Below are positions 16,862 to 23,805 of a stretch of 64,000 nucleotides of DNA, one piece after another. Made by a program: the position numbers and the translations under genes. The first letter of the stretch is position 1, and the number at the start of each line of letters is the position of its first letter. The notes beneath the pieces are model-generated. The model was not told where the DNA came from. It saw nothing but the letters and a program-made list of their open reading frames with translations, and made no database searches. The stretch is from Parvibaculum sp. Lineage in GTDB: Bacteria; Pseudomonadota; Alphaproteobacteria; Parvibaculales; Parvibaculaceae. The DNA lies in contig NZ_JAHBYN010000001.1 of NCBI RefSeq assembly GCF_019635935.1, forward strand, positions 124,001 through 188,000, written 5' to 3'.

Positions 16862-17656
16862 TTACAGATAGCCGTCGGCGCGAAGACGCTCGAATGCGTC
16901 TTCCGACTCGTGATCCATGGCGCGGCCCGACCGTTCCGAAATCTTTGTGGTCCGCAACTCCTCGATGATTTCCTCGATGGTCGACGCGGTGCTTGCGACC
17001 GGCGAAGTGATGTCCTTGTCGCCGAGCGAACGATAGCGCTTGCCGTCCTTGGCGAAATAAAGCGCGATCGTCGGGATCTGTTCACGCAGCGTGTAGAGCC
17101 AGATGTCGATCTCCGTCCAGTGCAGCAGCGGATGTATGCGGATATGCGTGCCCGGCGGGAAGTCGGTCTTGAACTGGTCCCAGAATTCCGGCGGCTGATC
17201 CTTGAAATCCCACTGGCCGGTCTGGCCGCGCGGACTGAAAACGCGTTCCTTTGCGCGCGTCGCCTCCTCGTCGCGGCGGATGCCGGCGAAGAGCGCGTTG
17301 AAGCCGTGCTTCTTGATCGCGAGCTTCAGGCCCTCGGTCTTGCGCGCCGCCGAACGCGCCGCCGGCGGCAGCGTTTCATCGGTCATCTCGAGCGGCGGGC
17401 ACTCTTCGCGAATGAAATTGAGGCCCCACTCCGCCGCGTAACGATCGCGGAAATCGTACATTTCGGGGAACTTCTTGCCGGTGTCGACATGCATCACCGG
17501 AAACGGCACGTGACCGAAAAAAGCCTTGCGCGCCAGCCAGATCATCACGTTGGAGTCCTTGCCCAACGACCACAGCATCGCGATGTTCTCGATCCTGTTG
17601 AACGCTTCACGAAAGATGAAAATGCTCTGGCTTTCGAGCTGATCGAGGCGATCCAT
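16862..17656 (-). CDS. cysD: Sulfate adenylyltransferase subunit 2
   Basis: The 264-residue product is CysD, the small ATP-pyrophosphatase-type subunit of ATP sulfurylase. The SLGKDSNVM segment near residue 31 is the PP-loop variant of this family; FAGIRRDEEATRAKER, SPRGQTGQWD and the end ERLRADGYL are diagnostic. It adenylates sulfate to APS while CysN hydrolyses GTP. The frame extends upstream to 17704, but ATG 17656 gives the standard N-terminus MDRLDQLE and follows an AGGAAGG. It is the first gene of cysD-cysNC; a palindrome that may be an operator lies about 60 bp upstream. Confidence 0.96.
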   Translation of the reverse strand: MDRLDQLESQSIFIFREAFNRIENIAMLWSLGKDSNVMIWLARKAFFGHVPFPVMHVDTGKKFPEMYDFRDRYAAEWGLNFIREECPPLEMTDETLPPAARSAARKTEGLKLAIKKHGFNALFAGIRRDEEATRAKERVFSPRGQTGQWDFKDQPPEFWDQFKTDFPPGTHIRIHPLLHWTEIDIWLYTLREQIPTIALYFAKDGKRYRSLGDKDITSPVASTASTIEEIIEELRTTKISERSGRAMDHESEDAFERLRADGYL

Positions 17657-17711
17657 GACGGCCTTCCTGCGCAGGCTCCGCCCGCGGCACACGATAATAC
17701 ACAAGAAAACA

Positions 17712-17730
17712 GGGTTTATATTTCAAACCC
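17712..17730. promoter_or_regulatory. 19-bp palindrome upstream of cysD
   Basis: GGGTTT (17712-17717), a 7-bp spacer and AAACCC (17725-17730) form a perfect inverted repeat in an AT-rich part of the cysD leader. On the - strand a TTGAAA lies in its centre and a TATTAT lies further downstream, so it may overlap the cysD promoter. A sulfur regulator such as a CysB-like protein could bind here, but the motif itself is not one I can assign. Confidence 0.35.
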
Positions 17731-17800
17731 CGCTTGTGCTTGTGATTTAGTGCGGTCGGCTGCGCATTGCAAGCGCCAAAAACGCCGCAGACAGCGCTAT

Positions 17801-18136
17801 TTATGCCGTACGCGAGCGGACGCGGCGCTGCGGCACAAGGGCGTTGGAAGGACAACGCGCGGCCGGGACCGACTTGGCGGCCGTACGCTGTAGCGGCCGC
17901 GGGCGATCGACCGAAGGACTCATGCGGCCGTTTTTTGCGCCTTTTCCCTCGAGTTTTCGCATCAGGGCGTCGATGCGGGCGTTCATTTCGCGGGCGCTGC
18001 GCTCGCTCCGTTCAGCCTTGAGCGCCAGCAGGCTGCGCACATGAAGCGTTGTCAGGATCACCAGCAAAAGCAGCAGGCCGCCTATCGAAATCTGGCTCTC
18101 CACTGACAAATTTTCCAACATCTCGACATACGACAT
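17801..18136 (-). CDS. Small membrane-anchored coiled-coil protein of unknown function
   Basis: A 111-residue hypothetical protein. One strongly hydrophobic segment at about residues 14-30 (ISIGGLLLLLVILTTLHV) is followed by a charged helical stretch (ALKAERSERSAREMNARIDALMRKLEGKG) that could form a short coiled coil, and a basic, Pro/Arg-rich tail. Start chosen at 18136 because GGGGA lies five bases upstream; an in-frame ATG at 18148 is an alternative, and the frame runs on to 18403. It diverges from the carbonic anhydrase gene. The tail is less convincing than the N-terminal half. No family recognised. Confidence 0.5.
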   Translation of the reverse strand: MSYVEMLENLSVESQISIGGLLLLLVILTTLHVRSLLALKAERSERSAREMNARIDALMRKLEGKGAKNGRMSPSVDRPRPLQRTAAKSVPAARCPSNALVPQRRVRSRTA

Positions 18137-18395
18137 CGCATTCCCCATCGACTGAACCGGCGGCTGCAGCACGCCCCGTTTTGGCGCAAAGTCTATGCAG
18201 AATCCGGGCCTCTGCCTATGCCGCGGCAATTGGAGGGAATGTGCGCGCCGGTGTGCCGGAGGCTGCATATTTGGCGGGCAGCCTGCCTCATCCGGCATCA
18301 CGGAGAAGCGTAACGGCTTGACGTCGCGGCATCTTTTATCGGCGGCGATGCTTGTGTATGAAGACCGCGGACGCAAGCGGAAGGACGCCGGACGC

Positions 18396-19043
18396 ATGGA
18401 CACGATCGACAGCCTGATTGAAGGATACCGAGCTTTCCGCAGCGGCGCTTACAAGCAGAATGAGGCGAAATATCAAGCACTTGCGGCGCGCCGCCAGCGC
18501 CCCAAGGCGATGATCATTGCCTGTTGCGACAGCCGCGCCGACCCCGCGATGATCTTTTCATCCGACCCCGGAGAGCTTTTCGTGGTCCGCAACGTCGCCA
18601 ACCTGGTGCCGCCCTACCAGCCCGACAGCCACTATCACGGCACCAGCGCGGCGCTGGAATTTGGCGTCAAAGGCCTTGAAATCGCTGACATAATCGTGAT
18701 GGGCCATGTGAGCTGCGGCGGCATCGAGGCGCTGTATGACGCCGGCTGCGGCCACCCGCCGGAAGGCGACTTCATTTCGAACTGGATGTCGCTGGCAACC
18801 AGCGTCGAAACCTCGGTGCGCGACCAGCATCCCGACCTCGACAAGCCGGCCCTCCTGCGCCTGATGGAACAACGCGCCGTCGTGCAATCCCTTGAAATGC
18901 TTCGGACTTTTCCCTTCGTCGCCGAGCGCGAAAAGGCCGGAACGCTGCGCCTCCACGGCTGGTTCTACGGCATCGGCAGCGGCAAATTGTCGATCTATGA
19001 CGCCAAATCCGACAGCTTCACAGACGTCGCCGACAAGGCCTGA
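18396..19043 (+). CDS. Beta-class carbonic anhydrase
   Basis: A 215-residue zinc enzyme that interconverts CO2 and bicarbonate. The zinc ligands and active-site pair are visible: C44 with D45 and R47 in CCDSRADP, and H104 and C107 in GHVSCGG. PGELFVVRNVANL and LEFGVKGLEIADIIVMGH are typical of the class. ATG 18396 gives the usual length; the frame extends upstream to 18195, but those residues are not like the family. Likely cytoplasmic. The 3' side holds a triple Pho box and a hairpin terminator before the convergent HTH gene. Confidence 0.92.
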   Translation: MDTIDSLIEGYRAFRSGAYKQNEAKYQALAARRQRPKAMIIACCDSRADPAMIFSSDPGELFVVRNVANLVPPYQPDSHYHGTSAALEFGVKGLEIADIIVMGHVSCGGIEALYDAGCGHPPEGDFISNWMSLATSVETSVRDQHPDLDKPALLRLMEQRAVVQSLEMLRTFPFVAEREKAGTLRLHGWFYGIGSGKLSIYDAKSDSFTDVADKA

Positions 19044-19115
19044 GCCCCTCTTTTTGCGCGACTGTCACAAATAGAAAACAGCCGCTTTGCGCCATTTTTC
19101 GGCACGGCACTTTCG

Positions 19116-19144
19116 CTGTCATCGAACTGTCAAAAATCTGTCAT
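19116..19144 (+). promoter_or_regulatory. Triple Pho box (PhoB-type direct repeats)
   Basis: Three heptamers CTGTCAT (19116-19122), CTGTCAA (19127-19133) and CTGTCAT (19138-19144) are spaced by 4 bp, an exact 11-bp period. This is the consensus arrangement of PhoB binding sites. It is read in the + direction, yet lies between two convergent genes; the only nearby + strand element is a hairpin terminator at 19182-19210, so it could drive a short RNA or an antisense transcript. Confidence 0.7.
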
Positions 19145-19181
19145 GACGCGTGCCGGCAACCGGCGCGGCCCGGCCGCTGAT

Positions 19182-19210
19182 CCGGGGATAAAAAACTTGT
19201 CCCCGGTTTT
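19182..19210 (+). terminator. Hairpin terminator downstream of carbonic anhydrase / Pho box
   Basis: CCGGGGA (19182-19188) and TCCCCGG (19200-19206) form a 7-bp stem around an A/T-rich 11-base loop, followed by TTTT (19207-19210). The tract supports termination of + strand transcripts only. Confidence 0.55.
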
Positions 19211-19229
19211 CGACCGCCCCGGCACCTGC

Positions 19230-20036
19230 TCAGCAGACCGGCGGGACCGCCGCGCTGACATAGCGCTGATAGACCCACCCGGTCGTGCCGTCGCTCCGCC
19301 GGACCGCCCGCCAGGGGCCGTCCGCATCCGCGTCCATCACGGCGAGCGCCTCGCAGGCCGCAAGGACGCCGCGCACGGCCGCCTCATTGGCGGGTGCGGC
19401 GCGCAGATGGACATCGCGGGTGGCGAAGAGTTGCGGCGCGGCCGAGGGGACCGCCTCGCCGGGCACCCTAGTGTCCGCCGACAGACTGGCCAGCAGCCCG
19501 GCCATCTCCGCCGAGACCGGCGCCGATCCGTGTACGGAACTTTGAGGCGCGGCGGCGGGCGTTTCCGCGGCCGGGGTCGTGACGTCCGGAACCGGGCGCA
19601 CGACGGGCGTTGCCGCAACAGGCGCTTCCGCGACGGACGCCCATTGAGGCGGCGGCGCGCTGAAATCGAACAACAACGCCGCGATCAGCAGCATGCCGAG
19701 AGCAGCACCGGCCGCGCCCCACACGATCTGCCGGAGCGGAACTTCACGCCATGACGGGTCCGGCGACGAATAATCGGCGCTCTCAATGTCCCGGTGAACT
19801 TCCTCGCCAAGCTGCGCCAGCGGCGCGGCGACATCGACATCGAGCAGGCGCGCATAGCTGCGCGTGAAACCGAGCGTCTGCGGCAGCGCCGGCAGACGGT
19901 CGAATTCGCCGGCCTCGATCGCCTGGAGATAGACCGGCTTGACCTTGATCCGGGACGCAATATCGCCCAGCGACAGGCCGGCCGCCTGCCGCGCTTCACG
20001 CAGCGCCTGCCCGATTTCGTCTCTGTGGCTCTTCAT
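19230..20036 (-). CDS. RodZ-like HTH / single-TM / SH3-domain protein
   Basis: A 268-residue bitopic protein. The N-terminus has a RodZ-type helix-turn-helix (GQALREARQAAGLSLGDIASRIKVKPVYLQAIEAGEFDRLP, residues 9-49, then GFTRSYARLLDVD). A single membrane span follows at about 108-126 (WGAAGAALGMLLIAALLF), a Pro/Ala-rich periplasmic linker, and a C-terminal bacterial SH3-like domain from about 203 (ATRDVHLRAAPANEAAVRGVL, GTTGWVYQRYVS). RodZ links MreB to the elongasome; here the usual RodZ C-terminal domain is replaced by SH3, which often contacts the cell wall. A cell-shape role is inference. Confidence 0.75.
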   Translation of the reverse strand: MKSHRDEIGQALREARQAAGLSLGDIASRIKVKPVYLQAIEAGEFDRLPALPQTLGFTRSYARLLDVDVAAPLAQLGEEVHRDIESADYSSPDPSWREVPLRQIVWGAAGAALGMLLIAALLFDFSAPPPQWASVAEAPVAATPVVRPVPDVTTPAAETPAAAPQSSVHGSAPVSAEMAGLLASLSADTRVPGEAVPSAAPQLFATRDVHLRAAPANEAAVRGVLAACEALAVMDADADGPWRAVRRSDGTTGWVYQRYVSAAVPPVC

Positions 20037-20129
20037 CCGGCTTCTCGTTTCCGATGTTCCGGGTCGAGGCTAGCGAGCCAAAGTTACCAAAATTGTACGA
20101 TTTTGTACCGTTTTGGCGGGGCCCGCCGC

Positions 20130-20510
20130 TCAATCGCGCGCCGCGCGCAGCACCCCGATCAGGAATGCGACCATACCGGCGAGAAGCAGCATTTCGGAGC
20201 CGCCGAACATCGGCCCGTAGATTTCTTCTTCCGCATGGCCGCCATATTTGAGGAAGATCGCCGTCACCATGATCAGGGCGCCGGCCTGGTAGGCGAAGAA
20301 ATGGATCCTGGCGAGGAGGCTCTCCTGCATGGCCGGCCAGGCGCGGTAGACCAGCGCGAAGAGCGTCATGCTGACGAAGCCGAGCAAGTTGATGTGGGTG
20401 TGCGTGGTGCGGTGCGCGAAGTCCTGGTTCATGCCCATATAGGATCCGAGCCCCATGCCGATCAGGATGTAGATTGCCGCTATGACGAGAAACAAACGGT
20501 CGATTTTCAT
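20130..20510 (-). CDS. Four-TM membrane protein resembling a fragment of the heme-copper oxidase subunit I fold
   Basis: A 126-residue integral membrane protein with about four hydrophobic helices: residues 6-25, 41-58, 68-88 and 103-123. The segment HRTTHTHINLLGFVSMTLFALVYRAWP is shared with small proteins usually annotated as cytochrome c oxidase or CcoN-like; the histidines in HTHIN resemble heme-ligand segments of subunit I. It is far too short to be an oxidase by itself. ATG 20510 is preceded by GGGGGGAACC and removes an unlikely N-terminal extension. A heme- or quinone-related role is only suggestive. Confidence 0.65.
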   Translation of the reverse strand: MKIDRLFLVIAAIYILIGMGLGSYMGMNQDFAHRTTHTHINLLGFVSMTLFALVYRAWPAMQESLLARIHFFAYQAGALIMVTAIFLKYGGHAEEEIYGPMFGGSEMLLLAGMVAFLIGVLRAARD

Positions 20511-20688
20511 GGTTCCCCCCATTTTTATGACCGGCTCCGAAACGATGGCGCGGACAGGCCCGCCGCACCGGAGACGGAAACGGATTCGACGGTTCCGATG
20601 TTCCATTCAAGACGCAATCACTGCAAGCCGTTTGCGGGACAACGGCCCGGCATAGTAGCGTCGGCTCAGGCCGGAACCGGAGCTACCC

Positions 20689-21111
20689 ATGAAAAAGTCG
20701 ATCGCATTGCTGCTCGCCGTCTGTGTGCTGACTTTTCAGGGGAGCATGTTGGCGCCGCCGCCGGCTGCGGCCGAAACAGTAACGCCGCCTACATCGCGGC
20801 CGCTGGCGACGCCGTCGGACCGGCGGGACATTTCGCGCATTCCGGGTGCTTCGGCAGGCGACCAGCAGAAGGTCAAGGTGAGCACATATGGTGCTGCCCG
20901 CTTGACACAAGATTGCCGTCGAGTCGCCGATGCGCGTGTGTTGGTCTGCACGCCAGAGGCAGATTGCCCAATACGTTCGATGGAACGAGTCAGGCTCGAT
21001 GGCGTAATGCAGGATTGTCCGGTCACCTGTTCGGGTGAACCTTTCGACACGGGCGCCGGCCTGGCCTGCGATTGCGAGTTCGAAACAAGCGACTGCGTAC
21101 CGTCGCGATAG
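20689..21111 (+). CDS. Secreted Cys-rich hypothetical protein
   Basis: A 140-residue protein with a clear signal peptide (MKKSIALLLAVCVLTFQG, likely cleavage near AAAE at residue 29). The mature part is about 110 residues with eight cysteines concentrated in the second half (CRRV, VCTPEADC, CPVTC, CDC, DC), which suggests several disulfide bonds in a small periplasmic or secreted domain. No family recognised. A CGGAG lies before the ATG. The gene stands alone, with 178 bp upstream and 259 bp downstream without other genes. Confidence 0.65.
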   Translation: MKKSIALLLAVCVLTFQGSMLAPPPAAAETVTPPTSRPLATPSDRRDISRIPGASAGDQQKVKVSTYGAARLTQDCRRVADARVLVCTPEADCPIRSMERVRLDGVMQDCPVTCSGEPFDTGAGLACDCEFETSDCVPSR

Positions 21112-21250
21112 AGACGAGATCTGCGCTGCGGCGTTCGGCCACCCCGCGCGGCTTTGACATTTCCGGCGTAATGGCTAGCTTGAGATCATTATGCGCAAAG
21201 CCGACGCACCTCTGTTTCTGACACCGGGTACGCTGCTCGCGGGACATTAG

Positions 21251-21296
21251 CCCCGGGCCGGCGCCTTCGCGCCTTCGCGCAAGGCCAGACCCGGGG
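21251..21296. other. Structured intergenic GC hairpin
   Basis: CCCCGGG (21251-21257) pairs with CCCGGGG (21290-21296) around a 32-base GC-rich interior containing the repeat CGCCTTCG. It lies in a 259-bp gap between the Cys-rich protein gene and the first Rnk-like gene. There is no U-tract, so it is not a standard terminator. The rest of the gap shows no recognisable element. Confidence 0.3.
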
Positions 21297-21370
21297 ACCG
21301 ACTTCATCACCAGCTTTCCATTCAATCGGCATGACGGGCCATGAGCCCGGTCGTGCGATGAGGTTTTGTC

Positions 21371-21889
21371 ATGTCCATCGTCAATGGCGGCGGCAGCCGC
21401 GCGCAATTGAATATCGTTCCGAACCCGCAAACGGCATCGCGGCCCGTGCTCACCTCATCGGACTATGCGCGGCTCGAAGCCGCGACGTTCGAGGACCTCG
21501 ATCTCACAAGCCCGATGCGAACCCGCGTCCGCGCGAAACTCGTGGAGGCAAAGGTGATGCCGGGCGCGGCCGTCGCCGAAACCGTGGCGACGTTCGGGAG
21601 CATTATCCGCTATCGCATCGAAGGCCGGATGCCCGAACGGCGGATGCTGCAATTGCAGCGCGGCCCCGCGCCGAACGGCCAGTATCTGAGCGTGCTGACG
21701 CCTATCGGCCTGGCGTTGCTCGGCCAGTCCGCCGGCGACATTGTCGAGGCCGTGCTCTTCGACGGCGCGCGGCTGACGCTCGAACTCATCGCCATCGACT
21801 TCCAGCCGGAAGCCGATATACGCCGCCGCATGGCGCGCACAGTGCGGGACAGTGATGGGCCGGACAACAACGGACCGGAGGCCGCCTGA
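21371..21889 (+). CDS. Rnk-like protein with GreA/GreB C-terminal domain (copy 1)
   Basis: A 172-residue protein built like Rnk (nucleoside diphosphate kinase regulator): an N-terminal region with LTSSDYARLEAATF and a C-terminal GreA/GreB-type FKBP-like domain (VATFGSIIRYRIEGRMPERRMLQL, LSVLTPIGLALLGQSAGDIVE). Such proteins bind RNA polymerase near the secondary channel region; the acidic coiled-coil tip of GreA itself is absent. A polar 25-residue N-terminal extension precedes the domain. It is followed after 1 bp by a paralogue, so the pair is an operon. Confidence 0.8.
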   Translation: MSIVNGGGSRAQLNIVPNPQTASRPVLTSSDYARLEAATFEDLDLTSPMRTRVRAKLVEAKVMPGAAVAETVATFGSIIRYRIEGRMPERRMLQLQRGPAPNGQYLSVLTPIGLALLGQSAGDIVEAVLFDGARLTLELIAIDFQPEADIRRRMARTVRDSDGPDNNGPEAA

Positions 21890-21890
21890 C

Positions 21891-22304
21891 ATGACGCTGC
21901 ATGCAGATGCCATCAACACGTCGCTGCCGCCGATCGTCGTGGCGGCGGAGCAATATGACCGTCTGTCGGCCGTGGCCGGCGGGCTTGAAGAGGTGTTGCC
22001 GGAGGTCGCGCATTTCCTCGATCAGGAACTGGCGCGCGCCGAGGTGATGCCGCTGGCGCAATTGCCGGACGATGTCGTCACCGTCAATTCGACGGTCGAC
22101 TTCATCTTCGGCATGAAAGGCCGCATCGAACGGCTGAAGCTCGTCTATCCGACGGCGCGCTCGTCCGACGACGGCGTGGTCTCGATCGCCTCGCCCGTCG
22201 GCGTGGCGCTGCTAGGGATGCGCGAGGGCCAGACCATTTCCTGGAGCACGCGCTACGGCGATCTGCGCTGGCTCAAGGTGGTGAAGGTGGTCGAGCGCGG
22301 GTGA
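21891..22304 (+). CDS. Rnk-like protein with GreA/GreB C-terminal domain (copy 2)
   Basis: A 137-residue paralogue of the preceding gene product with the same architecture: IVVAAEQYDRLSAVAGGLEEV, then the GreA/GreB-type domain with VTVNSTVDFIFGMKGRIERLKLVYP and ISWSTRYGDLRW. Overall identity to copy 1 looks low, mainly in the core pattern SPVGVALLGMREGQTI versus TPIGLALLGQSAGDIV, so the duplication is old or the two genes came together. ATG 21891 has GGAGG nine bases upstream within the end of copy 1. The frame continues upstream to 21852, inside the first gene. Confidence 0.8.
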   Translation: MTLHADAINTSLPPIVVAAEQYDRLSAVAGGLEEVLPEVAHFLDQELARAEVMPLAQLPDDVVTVNSTVDFIFGMKGRIERLKLVYPTARSSDDGVVSIASPVGVALLGMREGQTISWSTRYGDLRWLKVVKVVERG

Positions 22305-22317
22305 TTGAGGAAGCAAT

Positions 22318-22343
22318 CCACCCTCCCCTCTGTGGGAGGGTGG
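22318..22343. terminator. Perfect 10-bp hairpin after the Rnk-like pair
   Basis: CCACCCTCCC (22318-22327), loop CTCTGT, GGGAGGGTGG (22334-22343) is a perfect inverted repeat 14 bp after the stop. No T-run follows, so termination is uncertain; it also resembles the palindromic intergenic repeats common in alphaproteobacterial chromosomes. Confidence 0.5.
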
Positions 22344-22370
22344 GAAATCACCATGCTACGCCCTCGCCTC

Positions 22371-22805
22371 TCACCCGCTGCGGTAAGGCTCGGGCGAAGC
22401 TTCGGCGTGTTGCGGAAGGTCGTCGGCGAGCGCGAGCCACGGCACCCGCGACGAAATCCAGATGTGCATTTCCGGATGGAGGGCGGCCGGATTGTCGAGT
22501 GCCGCCAGAGGAAATCCGAGACGGTCGCCATCGAGCGGTTCGAGTGTCAGGCGCGAGCCGCATTGCGGACAGAAATGACGCCAGAGCCTTTCCGACGAAC
22601 GCCAGCGCGCCGTCTCGCCCGTGACCGTGACGGCGGCTTTCGGAAAGGAGGCGACGGCAAGGAACGGCGCCCCCATCGCCTGCTGGCAGATGCGGCAATG
22701 ACAGACGCGAACGCCGAGCGGCGCGGCCTCGACGCGGAAGCGCACCGCGCCGCAAGCGCAGCCGCCTTCGTAAGGTGGCGGGAGGTTGGAGGGGTGCGGG
22801 GGCAT
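22371..22805 (-). CDS. GFA (glutathione-dependent formaldehyde-activating) family protein
   Basis: A 144-residue zinc protein of the GFA/CENP-V fold. Cysteine motifs fit the family: GGCACGAVRF (two Cys), CHCRICQ, and CPQCGSRL, giving the two zinc sites of such proteins. Founding members catalyse S-hydroxymethylglutathione formation, but most relatives have no proven activity, so only the fold is secure. The gene is convergent with the Rnk-like pair. Residues 1-13 (MPPHPSNLPPPYE) may be a non-family extension. Confidence 0.85.
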   Translation of the reverse strand: MPPHPSNLPPPYEGGCACGAVRFRVEAAPLGVRVCHCRICQQAMGAPFLAVASFPKAAVTVTGETARWRSSERLWRHFCPQCGSRLTLEPLDGDRLGFPLAALDNPAALHPEMHIWISSRVPWLALADDLPQHAEASPEPYRSG

Positions 22806-22835
22806 GGGATGACCCTATATATCGAGGATGCTGTC

Positions 22836-23237
22836 TTACTGCGATGCAGGAACAGTACGCCCCACATAAACAGCCGCGTAGTCAGGAAGAATTGGAACTT
22901 CTGTTGCGGTGCCAATTCGACTTTGCGTAATCAGCAATCGTCCTCGCTCGCGGTCGAGTTGGCAGGTATTCACCGTCTCCAAGCCTTGACCGTTTTCTGA
23001 CCAACCGATGAGCGTGGATGCACCAAATTGAGTAAGCGGCAAATCGTTTCCGGTGACGCGACCTACGTCGCCGGAAAAACAGATCAGCATACCGTCCGCG
23101 AAACTATCTTCGATGAAGTTATAGCCGCCGGTTGACATCGTGCTGCGACCTTCAAATTCGCCTGCCACCCAACAATCCGAAGCATTCGCTACAACGGGAA
23201 GAAGAGCGCATATAGCGACTATTGAAAACAGACGCAT
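22836..23237 (-). CDS. Secreted hypothetical protein, lower GC than neighbours
   Basis: A 133-residue protein with a signal peptide (MRLFSIVAICALLPVVANA, cleavage near residue 19), giving a mature domain of about 114 residues with three or four cysteines (DCWVAGEFEGRS, LICFSGD, NTCQLD) and probable beta structure. No family recognised. Base composition is visibly more AT-rich than flanking genes, and the region next to it holds REP-like palindromes and a tRNA gene, so recent acquisition is possible. No mobility gene is present. Confidence 0.6.
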   Translation of the reverse strand: MRLFSIVAICALLPVVANASDCWVAGEFEGRSTMSTGGYNFIEDSFADGMLICFSGDVGRVTGNDLPLTQFGASTLIGWSENGQGLETVNTCQLDRERGRLLITQSRIGTATEVPILPDYAAVYVGRTVPASQ

Positions 23238-23308
23238 GAAACCTCCCGTCTAAAAATTCTAAACTCGCTCGTGAAAAATTGTATGCCGCAATAGACACGA
23301 CCGTCCAT

Positions 23309-23334
23309 GGACCCCGGCTTTCGCCGGGGTGACA
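23309..23334. repeat. REP-like palindrome, copy 1
   Basis: ACCCCGGCTTTCGCCGGGGT is the palindromic core, preceded by GG and followed by GACA. The same unit occurs at 23635-23663 and 23746-23774. It lies between the secreted-protein gene and tRNA-Lys. Confidence 0.7.
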
Positions 23335-23397
23335 GCTTTGTTTTTTGTTTGCTTGGGGATCGTCCGTTCGGGCCGGGAGAACCGAAAACAAAAAAAG

Positions 23398-23472
23398 TGG
23401 TGAGCCCTGATGGGATCGAACCATCGACCTACTGATTAAAAGTCAGCCGCTCTACCGCTGAGCTAAGGGCCC
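23398..23472 (-). tRNA. tRNA-Lys (anticodon UUU)
   Basis: Reading the - strand from 23472 gives acceptor GGGCCCT, a D arm with TAGCTCAGCGGTAGAGC, an anticodon stem GCTGA/TCAGT with loop CTTTTAA (anticodon TTT, Lys), T arm GATGGTTCGATCCCATC, acceptor AGGGCTC, discriminator A and an encoded CCA (23398-23400). All stems pair, with one G-U in the acceptor. The gene lies alone between the secreted-protein gene and tgt. Confidence 0.95.
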
Positions 23473-23634
23473 GCCGGAGGGCGGAATCTCGCGCCGCCTC
23501 TCAAAGGTGGGCGGAACTTAAGGGGCGCGCCGGGCGGGGTCAACCGTGGGGATGGATTGCGGGTAAGGCATTTCGAGGATTGGGGTTTTGGGGGATTGAA
23601 AGGGCACGAGTTTCAGTGCGGATGTTCCAATTTC

Positions 23635-23663
23635 AGTGTCACCCCGGCGAAAGCCGGGGCCCA
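23635..23663 (+). repeat. REP-like palindrome, copy 2 (left arm of inverted pair)
   Basis: The 29-bp unit starts AGTGTCACCCCGGCG and ends AAAGCCGGGGCCCA. It is itself a hairpin and is the exact reverse complement of 23746-23774, 82 bp away, so the pair could fold into one long stem. Confidence 0.8.
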
Positions 23664-23745
23664 TTGGTTCCCTCAGCAAGGGCGATTGCGCATGGCGTCA
23701 GCGCCAACACCCGATATCCAAAGCTGTAGCAAGAAGCACTGCGAG

Positions 23746-23774
23746 TGGGCCCCGGCTTTCGCCGGGGTGACACT
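23746..23774 (-). repeat. REP-like palindrome, copy 3 (right arm of inverted pair)
   Basis: The 29-bp unit TGGGCCCCGGCTTTC...GGTGACACT is a perfect reverse complement of copy 2. Such paired units resemble BIME-type arrangements; function here is unknown, possibly 3' end protection of the tgt operon transcript. Confidence 0.8.
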
Positions 23775-23805
23775 TGTGTTTGTGGAGACGCTTGGGGCAA
23801 CCCCC

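Larger units (their letters stand above)
23473..23805. other. 333-bp gene-free stretch between tRNA-Lys and tgt
   Basis: It contains no supported gene. The notable content is an inverted pair of REP-like palindromes (23635-23663 and 23746-23774). The remainder is ordinary intergenic sequence, including G-rich runs around 23580-23600. Confidence 0.6.

Noticed and set aside
19196-19206. CTTGTCCCCGG shared with 63500-63510 (CTTATCCCCGG) downstream of both Pho boxes
   Set aside because: Short, GC-rich, at different distances from the two boxes and part of a hairpin in only one case; likely coincidence.
23238-23805. Genomic island or attachment site at tRNA-Lys
   Set aside because: No integrase, no repeat of the tRNA 3' end and only one lower-GC gene nearby.
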